Positions 34,860-45,585 of a DNA stretch of 64,000 nucleotides are shown piece by piece. This DNA is from Gonapodya prolifera JEL478. Taxonomy: Eukaryota > Monoblepharomycota > Monoblepharidomycetes > Monoblepharidales > Gonapodyaceae. The number at the start of each line of letters is the position of its first letter. The stretch's first letter is position 1. The stretch spans positions 107,125-171,124 of the forward strand of contig KQ965797.1 of NCBI GenBank assembly GCA_001574975.1, given 5' to 3'. The notes below the pieces were generated by a model that did not search any database, was not told the DNA's origin, and saw only the letters and a list, made by a program, of their open reading frames with translations. The position numbers and the translations under genes are program-made.

Positions 34860-37800
34860 CTATCTCCTTTTTGTTGGTACAACCTTTCCCCCAATCGCCA
34901 CAGCATGTGTGGAAACACCGAAGCCTTTCGTCGGGAGAACACGGAGCTGCCGGGAGCCCGTATCGTACTTCATGAAAGCCGCAACGTCCCCCTCGTCGAT
35001 TGCGGAAGGGCCAGTACCACAAAGCTTGCGAGTTCTTAAGCCCGAACCACTTGGACTCGCTGCATTACTCTGATCCAAGCCTCGATGATCGTAGACCAGC
35101 TCGTAAAGTGCACGAAATTTGTGATCACGCTCTTCCTTTACTGCGATGATGAAGCTATCCGCCGTGCTGACTTCGATAGCGGCCAAGGCCTCACGCTTTG
35201 TGTTTTCATTGAGGGCACCTGCAAGTAGTGCGTGTAGTGCGTTCTTTATAAGAGTTCGCGTGGACGAGGGTCGAGTGATGCGGGCTGTCGTAATTTGCGG
35301 GTGCTTCGCAACTCTTGAATGATCTCGTCAGAAAGTAGAAAATTAGGTTTTAATTTTTGTCAGTGATCTCATGCTCAACATACCGTCCTTTTGATCACAC
35401 TTTATTTGTTTACCATGAACCGTTTTCTCCTTGACTGCATCCGGATGTGGCGGTCCACGCTTCATTGTTTTCTTATGTCCATATAGGACGTCTTCCTGGT
35501 CTTCGGAACAGCCATCAAGTGTGGCATCTGAGTCGTGCCTCAGAGTGTTTTGCTGTTGCACTCCACCGGATTGCGTGCGCTTCGGGCGAGCGACTGATGA
35601 CTTTAAAGAGGAAACAGGCGAGGTTGCAGCGACCTCCTCATCACCAATGTTGCCTGAATGACTCGGGTGTGTGATGTGACTTGGTGGTTTGGTCCTTTTA
35701 CTTTTCCCTCGATGCGCACTTCCTGGGGCAACAGTAGCCTTCTGCGTTGCTGATTCCCAAGCTGCTTCTGATGAAGGACCCTTCATTTTTGTGGAAGAGT
35801 CGATCTCTGCCATGCTGGTGTCCATGCTCGACCCACCATTCCCGTCGTCCATAGAAACAAAATAGGCCAAACCCCCTCGAGATGACTTGAGAGCCCCATG
35901 ATCGGGACGAAAATTGGCGAGCACACTTTCAGCAGGTGGCTCGGTATCGAAGGTTGCAGAGGAATTGCTGACTTTGAATGTGTCCCTTTCTTCACCACGA
36001 GTAAATTGTGTCGGGACCGCCCTTTCTCCCGGAGCATCATTGTAAATTACTGGAAAAGGCTCTGAGCTAGATGCTTGTTCTCGCGGGGCTGGTGGCAGAC
36101 ACTCAGGGATCACCAAATCCTCTGGAATGACAGAAGGCACATCCTCCGTTGTGACGAGGGCAGAGTCAGGCCCGTTCACTTGAATTTCCTCCCATCGCCA
36201 CTTTTCATTGTTCTCATCGTTGGGTTGGTGTAGTTCGCTCCACTGTTCTTCTTCTACTTCTTCTTGGTCTTTAAAGCTGGCTTCCAGACCTTCTACCACT
36301 TTTTGATCATCACCGTCCCAAGCAACTTCTTCCTCGATTTCATCAGGCTCACATAGGTCGTCCGCAGGTTCCTTTGATCCAATGAATACTTCAGCTTTCT
36401 GTGGTTCAGTACTGTCTACTCCCAGTTCATTTCTTACTTGGTCCTTCGGTATAGTGTCATCCAAGACATCAAGACTTGTTGACGGGAGTTCTGGCATTGG
36501 CAAAACGGTTGGTGGTGGTATCCCGAGACGCCACTCGAGTTCCAACTGGGGATTCATTTGCTTCGACTCTTCCCCCCTTTCTAATGACTGCAACTGCGAG
36601 CGTGAGGGAGAGTGTAACGATTGCGGAGGTACGACTGGAAGATGTACCGGACGTCGCACCCGAAAACGTCGTGGGGAAAGCGCCGTGCTTTTGATATCAT
36701 AGACGCTTGATTCTGGGATGTTCGAAGGAACCTCTTGCCAATTTGTATGTACATCTCGCGTGACCTTCAAGTCGTCGTTGTCAGGTTTGACATCGTTACG
36801 TTCTTGAATCGTGGACCACCTTTCCTCGCTAACGACAGTTCGAGCACCATGTCCGGCCACTGCTTCGTCATCAGAGTGGAGAGTTTCGTTCGAAACAGCG
36901 GTAGAATCATTTATCTCCTGTTCATTCGGAGGACCTGATTCTTCGTTGGCGATGGAATGGCCGTCCTTCGCTTCTACAGCATCAGCGTTCGCTGTCTCGC
37001 TGGGTGTTCCGTCAGTGGTTTGACAAAAGCCACCCAGCATGTCGCGCTGTTCTGGTATCGCTGATTCTGCGCTCTTCACTGCCTGTTGAGGAAAATCCAT
37101 GTGAGAGGAAGACAGTACCTTTGCACCATCGTCAACCGTGCTTTGGTGAGCGTCCAAACAATACGAGTGACCATCAAGTGGAGCTGAATCGTCGCTTCCC
37201 GCTTCAGAAGAAATCTCATCAGACTTGGTGGCAACAAGACACGAAGAGTTATTCAGTTCTTTACCCGACGTCTCAATGGTAGAAAACGGTTTCGAAGTTT
37301 CCAGACTCAGAGAGAACACGGTGGAGTTCACTTGTTCAATTGGCGCTTTCATTTCGGGAGCTTCGGAAGATTCCAAATAGGGAGATTCATATGTTTGCCC
37401 AAGCTGAAGATTGGGTGTGATGGTTGGAGAACCAGCTCGTTCCGGTTCATGACATTCGACTATTTCTCTGTCCGGAGATGGTAATGGCATCAAGGTTTCT
37501 GATGATGTGAAACTTTCCGCGGGCTGCGTTTGCGATTCCAGTGAAGAGGGTGACTGGGATGATGGATAATTAGATGAGGGCGCAAGGACACTCTCCGTAT
37601 CCACGTTGCACTCTCTAAGCTCGCGCAGCTTCCTTTTCGACATGCGTGTCCGCAAAGGAGCCACAAGAAGAGGAGTTGTGGCACGGGGAGACACAAGGTT
37701 TGAACCAGTTTTGTTGGACACGGTGGGTACAGGGTCAAAGGCAGTGGTAGATTTGGTCGATACCGGATGAACCAAAGTTTCCCGCACGTCACTGCTTCGA

Positions 37801-39587
37801 GAAAGAGTCCGGACGTCGCTCCCGTGACGTTCTACGGTAGGGAGTTCCACTTCTGATCGCACCATCCTCCCTGCATTGACGCAATCCCGAAATACCACTC
37901 CTGTCACCATTCTCGCCACTGCTTCCATCCTTGCCAAGGCAGCTTCGTCAAACGAAGCAGCGTCGCACTCGCTGGGTAGGAAGGGTGAAGTGAACGGTGG
38001 TGATCCGGGATAAGCCAGAGCGACAGCTCGTGGCAAACACGGACGGCACAGAAGAGAGACAAGCGACGGTGGTGCTGTCTTGTCGGCGTTCGCCCTGTAC
38101 GGGGCAGCGCCGGAGAATGTGCCCACGAGGGCGAGGAGCCAGGTTCGCAACACTTCGCTGACATTTGAGATCGCATCCAAGACCGAGCTCTCAGATTGGA
38201 GGTACCTGGAATGGTCAACGTGGCATTTGGACCGACGAAAATACTCAAAATCCACAAGGCACCAACGTTGATTCGGCAAGGACACTTTGCGTATCTGCGG
38301 CGCCAAGTTCACCCAGGAGTTTCTCCATCAACGCGACGTGAGCATCTTCCCTCAGCGGATCCCCTTCTGCGAGTGCATCGCGCATCTCCCACATAAGGTG
38401 CGGAAAGGAATCAGTGGAAGTTTCACTCGGAGAGCCCGTCCCAGGAGGGCACAGTAGGGACGCTGCTAGATTGTAGAGTCTACCCGAGGAGAGAAGGTCT
38501 AAGAGTGACGGAGAGCGGATCGCAGGGCACTATTCAACAAAGGGAGGATGAGTTGTGGAACAATAGTCCAGTCCCTGCAGTGAGCAAAAACCCTTTCCAA
38601 GACACCCAAAGGAGTAATGTCCCGGGGATACCAGAGGCTTGCACACCCTGAAATCTGAGAATCGTTGCTTCACAGACACCAAAACACCCCCACATCATTT
38701 CCCGCAGCTATTCTGTCAAGCCAACTCACATCGTCCTCAACCAACTTGCGAAAGTGGTACTCGAGCTCTTCAATGCATCCCGGCCATGCTGTGTCCTCGA
38801 GGCCGGCATGAGTCGTTCCCGTACTCCCTGCACTTGCCAACACCTCCCGTCCTCGGGCGCACACCTTTCCAAGAAGCACTCGCAGAAGCGGTTTAAACGC
38901 GACGTCCCGTACTTTATGCTCAAAGGGGAACGAAATCGCCATCGCCATCGCTGGGGCGTTCTGAGTTGGAGAAAGTGGCGAGTGCTGGTGCTGGTGATCG
39001 AGTCCGTTGCTGACCAGCGCGGACTGCGAATCCGCAAAGCCTGCAAACGCAGACGAGCGAGTCTTGGCCGAGTTCGGTAAGGACCTTCTACCCAACCCAA
39101 TATGCTCCATCCGTCGCGCGTAGTTTGCGTGCAGAAGCGTCAAAAGATGGACCGCTTCCGAAACATCCCCCGCGCGAATCCTCGCCAGCCTTTCCAAGTC
39201 ATACGCGCATGCGTCCTGCGCCGCCGATGCCGACGCAGGCGCAAGCACACGCCCCACCGCGGCTCCGAGCTTCGAAAACGTCTCCCTTGTCACATCCTCT
39301 TTACTGCTCCCCCTGAGAAACTCGTCCGACGTGAACCACGACAAGTCGATCGACCTTGGATCCACCAGCGCCACGACTTGCGCGAGGGTGAAGCCGTCGG
39401 TGAATTCGGTACGAGGGTCGATGGGGCGGGAGAGGAGGGATTGGAGCCATGCGAGCGCTGCAGAAGCACCAGAGGCAGACGGGGCTTGTCCGTCATCGGA
39501 GTGGGTGGGAGCGGGGTCCGAGCCCGCCGATTTCGCGTGGTTTGTCCGCGAAGAGGGGAGTGCGGAGGCCGGACGCGATTTTTGCAT
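34860..39587 (-). CDS. CAMSAP/Patronin-like microtubule minus-end-binding protein (CH-like + CKK domain)
   Basis: Start ATG at 39587 (MQKSRPASALPSSR). Residues about 40-200 look like a calponin-homology-type domain (ALAWLQSLLSRPIDP, EFTDGFTLAQVVALVDP, DLERLARIRAGDVSEAVHLL). The centre, one open frame from about 38210 to 35384, is Ser/Glu/Pro-rich and predicted disordered, with many acidic blocks. After an intron at about 35327-35383 the last exon encodes a CKK domain: TLIKNALHALLAGALNENTK, AADSF-type strand STADSFIIAV, HKFRALYELV, KLCGTGPSAIDE, FMKYDTGSRQLRVLPTK and GFGVSTHAVAIGG, ending at 34860. These match the CAMSAP signature (IMNALCHVVLAG, FRALY, LYGTGPKSI, KYNSSRKQF, IPAKTMSV). CKK domains bind and protect non-centrosomal microtubule minus ends. 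The coiled-coil part of animal CAMSAPs is not evident. The CH assignment is less sure than the CKK. Confidence 0.82.
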
Positions 39588-39858
39588 GAAATGGGGAATG
39601 CGATGGTGTTGGAAACCCGTCTCCACAGCTTAGCATTCAGTTCTTTTTGGAAAATGAAGGCACTGCAAATATGTAACACCTCTCCACTGACACCAAAGAG
39701 TAGTAGTAATAATAATAATACGGTCGTGCAAAACGTGACGTGGTATGCTTGCTCTCGCTCTCTTGCGACTCGAGTCTCGACTCGACGACTCTCCTCTCCT
39801 CTCCTCTCCTCCACCCAATCCCCCCCCCCACACCCACCCACCCACCGAATCGGCGCCA

Positions 39859-41439
39859 TTACCCCATCTGCGTATACGACCCCAAATCCTCATGCGGCAC
39901 TCTTCGGCGCTTATACGCCACGACGGCTCCGCCCACCAAGAGCACGGTCGCGAGGACCGCGACGCCGATACCGACTTTGACTGGGGCCGTGAGCCCACCG
40001 CCCGTGCCCCCGCCGGAGCCGGAGCCTGTGTCGATTTTTGTGGGTGTGGTTTGGGCGTTTCCACCCACTGTGGCAGCAGGAGCAGGAGCCGCGACGGACG
40101 GTGTGGGTGAGATGGAGGAAGGGGAGGACGGAGGGGTCATTTGGACGTTTGGCGTGAGCGTGGAGGTGGGTGAGGGAGAGGCGGAACTTGACAGCGCGAC
40201 GGGGCTGGCACTCGCGGTCGTTGTGGCTTCAGCGGCAGCCGAGGAAGTGAGGCCCGGGATCGGCGGGATCACGACGATCTGGGCTGGGTTGCCCGTGCAC
40301 TGGGGACTTGGGAGAGTGGCGGCGGCTTCGGTTGTGAATGCTAAGGCGGCGTACGGCGGTGCGAATTGTAGTTTCGAGGTTGGTGCGTGTTTGGAATGTG
40401 GAAGACTTACGGACGGAACCACCCCCGGGACAGTTGCTGATTCCGCTTGTGCTCGCTGGGGCACACAGAGAGGTATTGAACGCCATTCAATCACGGGGAA
40501 AACAAAAAAAAATATCACTCACTGGCCAGCTGGAGGATTCCATCTCCAGTGGGAGGGGGTACGGCAGCGCAAAAGTCCATGAACTTGCCCCACTAATAAT
40601 TCAAACCAACCCGTTAGACATGTCCGTTGAATCTCGTCACGACCCGCGACCGGACAGCCTCGGTCGGCGCTAACGCGCCTAGCCGCGACGTTCATCGGTC
40701 AGCGCCTCGCGGCGCTTCGGCCTCGGGTTCGCTCCGTGTAGTGTCATTCCGCTCCGCGGTTCATTCGCCTCCGGTGGAGGAATACGCTCCGCGTGGGACA
40801 TTCGCGCTCCGCGCAGATCACTCGCCTCCGGCGGACGCCTCGGTCAGCGCTTCGCGCTTAGGCCTCGGGGACCTCCGCTCGCGTTGCTCGCTGCGGTCGG
40901 ACCACTCACCGGATTGGTAATCTTGACAAAAAGCGTCTCTCCGACACAGGTCTCGGTAGCCGGAATGAGAATGTTGTAAGACCCATCGTTGCATACGAGC
41001 GTGTTTGAGACCAGCCGACCCGAGTAGTTGTTGCACAGGTCCGGGTAGGGACCGGCGACCAGTTCCAGGGTGACCACCTTTCCCGATGGAATGAATAAAG
41101 AGAGCAGAGTGCAGCGAGAAAAAAATGAGACGATGCTACGGTGGGATCGCTTCGCAGAGCAAAGGTGGATGCACGGGTGGCTTGACCACGCCCACTCACG
41201 GGAGTGACATTGAAGTTGAGCGGATCCCACACGATGTTGAACGATCCGCCCGGCGTGACGGTCTGGTATCCTGGAGGCGTCCGGGCGGTGTGTCCCGCGG
41301 TCAAGCGAGTGTCGGGTGTCGCGAGTCAGAGGGTCAGGGGGGAGTCGGACGGGTTCCGGTACGTGGAGTCACGCCACTCACCTGCCACACGGGCAGCCAG
41401 CGCGCCCAGCTGAAGTGCGACTGCCGCTGCGATCCACAT
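39859..41439 (-). CDS. Cell-surface Ser/Thr-rich single-pass membrane glycoprotein (Kre9/KNH-like ectodomain)
   Basis: The start at 41439 gives a signal peptide (MWIAAAVALQLGALAARVAG) and an intron. Then PGYQTVTPGGSFNIVWDPL, another intron, VTLELVAGPYPDLCNNYSG and NDGSYNILIPATETCVGETL follow. This beta-sandwich pattern recalls the Kre9/KNH-like domain of fungal wall proteins. After a long intron (40593-40909) comes WGKFMDFCAAVPPPTGDGI, and after a further one CAPASTSGISNCPG. A long Ser/Thr/Pro/Ala stalk follows, then one membrane helix (VGIGVAVLATVLLVGGAVVA) with a YKRRR stop-transfer, and the protein ends at 39859. It should sit in the plasma membrane with an O-glycosylated stalk. The Kre9 link rests on pattern only. 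The 317-nt intron carries a repeat array listed separately. Confidence 0.65.
40593..40909 (-). repeat. Intronic GC-rich repeat array (core CGCGGAGCG in gene sense)
   Basis: This intron is several times longer than its neighbours and is filled with degenerate units of about 20 bp. On the plus strand the core CGCTCCGCG occurs exactly three times (about 40750, 40792 and 40808) with variants such as CGCTCCGTG and CGCCTCCGG, spaced by CATTC-like tracts. Read along the gene, the core is CGCGGAGCG. Many small inverted repeats such as GCGCTTCGCGC suggest hairpins. Confidence 0.6.
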
Positions 41440-41884
41440 CCGGTGTCCCTGTGTTGCCTGAGTCCGGTTTCAGCCTCGCGCGGTGACCGCAGTACGCCCC
41501 TTCTTCTCTTTTTTTCCAAATCAAGTCAACTCACATACACCGCATCTTCCCTTCTGCGATCCGCTTTCCCTGCGACGATTTCACCGCTTCAACCTATCTT
41601 GACGCTCACGTCAAAGTCAGACAAAACGCGGACGCGGAGCGACGACATGAACTTCGCATACCGTGAGGACACCCTACGTGTGCAACTCCCCCCTCGAACT
41701 GGGGTGCATGAATCGAACGCACGAACAAAAAAGTGTCCCTTCGGCAAACGTACTTCTTTCCCTTTCTCATACTCCTGCAAAGACACGCTACACGCGCCTG
41801 TATTCATGCGCGCTCCTCGCTGACCTCACCCATCACATCACACCACCACTCGTATCCCCTTATTGTAATGGTGCGAAAAATAAC

Positions 41885-43227
41885 TCAAATTGCCTGGACG
41901 GTATCAAGGTACCAACTGTGGTTTATCCCAAACTTCCTTTCTTCCGTCCGTGAAACTTTCAGGCCGGTGGGCTTGAGCTCGTTGAACATCTCGTAACCAG
42001 AACCAATCCCCGAGTCTTTTCGTAGGCAGTTTGAGTAGCGCATAACATCCAGCTCATTAACCATCATATATCGACTAAAAACAGTATTTAACCTCCTAAA
42101 CCACACCAGCTGGCTCTTATGCTTCAACATAGCTTTCCGAGAAAGCGTCGGTGTCGCAACGATCAAGTATCGCCGGCTTTTATCTTTCCCCAAATCGTTG
42201 CCGCCGGGATTGGGATCGCGAGGCAGCGAGCGTCCCACCCATGTGAACAGCAAGTCGAGAGAGCCCAGGTACTTTCGGTACAGGGGCACGGAGGCGAGCG
42301 TGAATGTGGTCAGGCGTGACGGTGCTTCGGCGCGCCGGTGCGTCATGAGGTGCCTGCCATCGGGGTAAAACATCGAACATAGCCACAACTGGATACTGAT
42401 CAATCGGCTTACTTGATACCCCTGTAAGTCGCGATGTGATTCGGGTGCCCGCTCACACCGTACTCGTCGAACGTTACAATCTGGCCGTTTGGTGTAAACT
42501 CCACCCGTTCGTGGTACCAAGCACTGGTCAGCAGCACTCACGGTTTCGATATTCCATTTCCTAATGCTATCGAGAACCTTGTCCGCCACGCGGTCAACGT
42601 CCCAAACGTTCTTGAAGCCATCCTGGAGTCCCCTGCAAACACGCACACGATGACTTTTTCGGGCAACCATGAACGAAAAGCAAGAAGACGCACTGGTCGT
42701 CTATGACCGCAACGTTTTCGCGAGGTATGTGGAACTGCCTGCAACTGGCGTACAGCTCTTTCGGACGAACATCTCCCAGATCCCCTGGAGCGAATTGAAT
42801 CCCGCGATTTTTGCACCCCGAGAGAAGTAAAAAAACGTGAACGAGCTCGCCAAATTCCAACGAAACTCGAATCTCGTTCCAATCGCCCCATCATACCTTT
42901 CGAAAGGCACAAAACAAATACCGAGCTCGCCCCGCCCCCGCCATTGCTCTTCGCACCGGCTCTCACAAGCGATGTCAAAGTAACGCCGAAGAAGAGACAC
43001 TCGTCGTCAGGGTGCGCCGTGACGATCATGATCCGTCGCGGGTGCCGCATCGCTCGTGGGAGCGATTCGTCCAGTCGAATCGTGACGATCGCGAGGAGGA
43101 TGTGGGATGCCAGCATTATGGCGATTGAAAGGATCAGAATGCCGTAGACAACGTATTGGAGTGCCGGTCCATGGGCAAGAATGGTCATGCCAGGGGGGTG
43201 GTGTTCCAGCGTCAAACTTGTTGGCAT
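41885..43227 (-). CDS. GPI12: N-acetylglucosaminyl-phosphatidylinositol de-N-acetylase (PIG-L)
   Basis: The start at 43227 (MPTSLTLEHH) is followed by an N-terminal membrane anchor (YVVYGILILSIAIMLASHIL). Then come the metal-binding motif TAHPDDECLFFG and FVLCLSKG. An exon with KELYASCRQFHIPRENVAVI and one with LQDGFKNVWDVDRVADKVLD follow. The second active-site block is TFDEYGVSGHPNHIATYRG (about 42420-42480). The C-terminal exon has KAMLKHKSQLVWFRRLNTVF and FSRYMMVNELDVM, ending at 41885. PIG-L/Gpi12 removes the acetyl group from GlcNAc-PI on the cytosolic face of the ER, the second step of GPI-anchor synthesis. The His-Pro-Asp-Asp and His-Pro-Asn-His metal ligands are all present. The frame continues about 40 residues past the usual end, so the exact C-terminus is uncertain. 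Confidence 0.88.
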
Positions 43228-43408
43228 GTCCACCACCAATGACTGAATGTTCCCAGAAGTGTAGCTATCACATTTTTGTTGTCTTGTCGTGACGAAACTT
43301 GCGACTCATGATATGGTAACGATCCTCACTTAATATTTGGGACAATTTTTGGATTGAAAAAGACAGTCAACGGAATTCCAATATCAACAACTGGAGAAGA
43401 CGCCGGGT

Positions 43409-43870
43409 TTAGACTCTATCTACATGAAGCATTGAGGCTGCTTCAGTTCCGCTCGAAGACGGCTTACTCGGCGTAAGCAGCGGGACTTCATCAAGGGACG
43501 GTCACAAGACATGTTCAAAAAAGGTTTGGACATGAGTTGAGATGCATGAAGAAATGACTCACCCTCGAAACTTTGCACCGATTGCCGCTGAGTCGGATTC
43601 GACATGCTCGTGAATCAGATCTTCGTCGGACAGACGGTAGTCCGTGAAGGTGTGGCGCTTCCACTCGTTTTCAAACTCTTGCTCCGTTGCAAACTCCTTG
43701 GCAGTGTCGGCGGGGAGTTCAGTCGTTTTGGGTGGCTCCGTCGTCCAGAAGGCTGGAACCTTGGCGGGAATACCGCCCATGTATCGCGTGGTAGGGCTGG
43801 CAGACGGCGAGAGCACGGCACGCGAGAGGGAGGAGAATTGGCGGCGGGCGAAAATCGAGAAAGCCGACAT
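43409..43870 (-). CDS. Small predicted mitochondrial protein, unknown
   Basis: From ATG 43870 the frame begins MSAFSIFARRQFSSLSRAVL, a basic, Ser/Arg-rich amphipathic start typical of a mitochondrial presequence. GGIPAKVPAFWTTEPPKTTE and an acidic helical stretch (FENEWKRHTFTDYRLSDEDL) follow. A donor near 43562 splices to about 43476, adding VPLLTPSKPSSSGTEAASML and ending at 43409, for roughly 125 residues. I do not recognise the family. The WKRHTFTDY segment with a short proline-rich start hints at a respiratory-complex accessory subunit, but this is a guess. Confidence 0.5.
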
Positions 43871-44547
43871 GACTCTGTGATCTGTTAGGATAGCGGCGTG
43901 GATGACTCGCACGTGCGACACAGTTTTTTCTCCAGCGTCTCGCTCAGAACTCACTGCAGAGCGCTAGAAATGCTCAGAACGTCGCAGGAAATCTGTTATC
44001 GGACCAATCGATGGAAGTGAGCCGAGGGTGCAGCCGCTTGACGGTTGATTTGAAGGAACCCCGTCCCCCATGAGTCCTCCGAACTGTGCCACAAATCCTG
44101 CGTAATCAATCGCTGCGCCAATTTGCTAGGGAACGCACACGGAGATACATGTAGTTTACCTTTTAGTTAGTTTCAGTCCTCGTGGTCTGCTCCCGGCCGA
44201 CTGGAGCTGCTCCTTCTCGATCGACAAGCACGTGACTACCGGTTAAATCATGGTAGTCATTCAAGCGGATTGCCGCCCACGTTCTCTGCCAGTCCTGTTA
44301 CTTCCTCATTGCCTTGTTATCCAAAACACAAGGTTTCCCATCAAGTGGTTGGACTTCAGTTATTTGCGAACCCCACATAGTTCTCACATGTACTCATGAT
44401 AGCAGAAAATTCAGGATGAGGGGTTGGTCTGGCGAGCCGTGAAGTCGGCAAAGGTTTTTCTGACCGGTGAGTGTAGTTGGATGAAGAAGTCTTCACAATC
44501 TTCACGGTTTACTAGGAGACACACTTTCAACACGATCCGTTTCTTCG
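43871..44547. other. Intergenic region
   Basis: This divergent gap lies between the small mitochondrial-type gene (-) and the tRNA-binding protein gene (+). I see no open frame or RNA signature. Confidence 0.5.
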
Positions 44548-45429
44548 ATGCACCGTTCATCATCACTATATAAATCCAAGCGCTTGCTCTTGGTCCCGAA
44601 CCGTTATCTGCCTTCAAGAACGTTTCTGGTCGAATCTGAACACCGAAGAATCACCTCCCATCACCCTCCTCCATCAGGTCGGAGTCGATTTCAAGCCACT
44701 CCCATCCATGCATCTGTAATCACCTCACGCCACCTATCAACGGTGCCCAAAATCTCCAAATCAACCACTTCTTCCCCTCCACCAACTCCAACACCTGCAG
44801 ATCTGGATATTCGAGTGGGAAAAATACTGAGCGTAGATAAGCACCCAAATGCTGACATGATTTATGTTCTATCACTTTACGTCGGAGACAACAATGGACC
44901 GCGGTGAGTGTACGATTAGGTTTCTGATTTTCCAAATGCTAATCCACCAATCAACCGACTGCAAAGGACCGTTTGCTCTGGTCTGGTACCTTTTATGACA
45001 GCAGAAGACCTGCTGAAACTCGACACAGTCGTCGCCGTGTGCAATCTGAAGCCGGCAAAGATTCGCGGGGTGGAGTCGCAAGCGATGCTCCTTGCCGCGA
45101 GCCCTCCTCCTTCAGATTCATCTTTGACGCCTGACCGACCGACAGCGATATCAGTGCTCCGACCACCACCAGATTGTGCTCCTGGCGATCCTGTGTTTTT
45201 CGCCTCCCATCGTCCTGCGTTTTTCGAATCCCATCGTGCGTCTACCGGCAATCAGTTCAAAAAAGTAGGAAGGACAAATTGGGACTTGATACGCAAGGGC
45301 TTGCGAGTTGCTGGAGACAGAAATATTTGCTGGGAGAGTGAGGGTTCTGACATTCCCGCGGATATTATGATAACAAATAAGGGGAATGTGAAATGCCAGG
45401 AGGACTGGACCGGGGGGGAAGTGTCATAA
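44548..45429 (+). CDS. tRNA-binding (EMAP-II/Arc1p-like OB-fold) protein
   Basis: Two exons (44548-44901 and 44967-45429) join to give about 270 residues. The N-terminal 85 residues are basic and Ser/Pro-rich (MHRSSSLYKSKRLLLVPNR). They could be a targeting peptide, but they may also be linker. Residues 86-250 are a tRNA-binding OB-fold: LDIRVGKILSVDKHPNADMI, YVLSLYVGD, RTVCSGLVPFMTAEDLL, NLKPAKIRGVESQAMLLAAS and PGDPVFF. This is the C-terminal module shared by yeast Arc1p, animal AIMP1/EMAP-II and some aminoacyl-tRNA synthetases, which delivers tRNA to synthetases. Here it stands alone, without a synthetase or GST-like domain. The stop lies only 156 bp before the NPHP4 start on the same strand. 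Confidence 0.85.
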
Positions 45430-45585
45430 TAATACATTCGTTGTTCCTACAGTTTTGCTTTGGTGACTGAAGTGGATCTGCAATTGTCAGTTGATTTGCA
45501 TTCTTTGGATCCTTCATTTCCATCAATCCAAACGAAATCTCCCCGGCATATATCCCACCCTCCTCTGCTCTTCTTGTTTTCGACG

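Noticed and set aside
41690-41730. TTCGA-containing short stem that resembled a tRNA T-arm
   Set aside because: Neither strand has the matching acceptor, D and anticodon stems.
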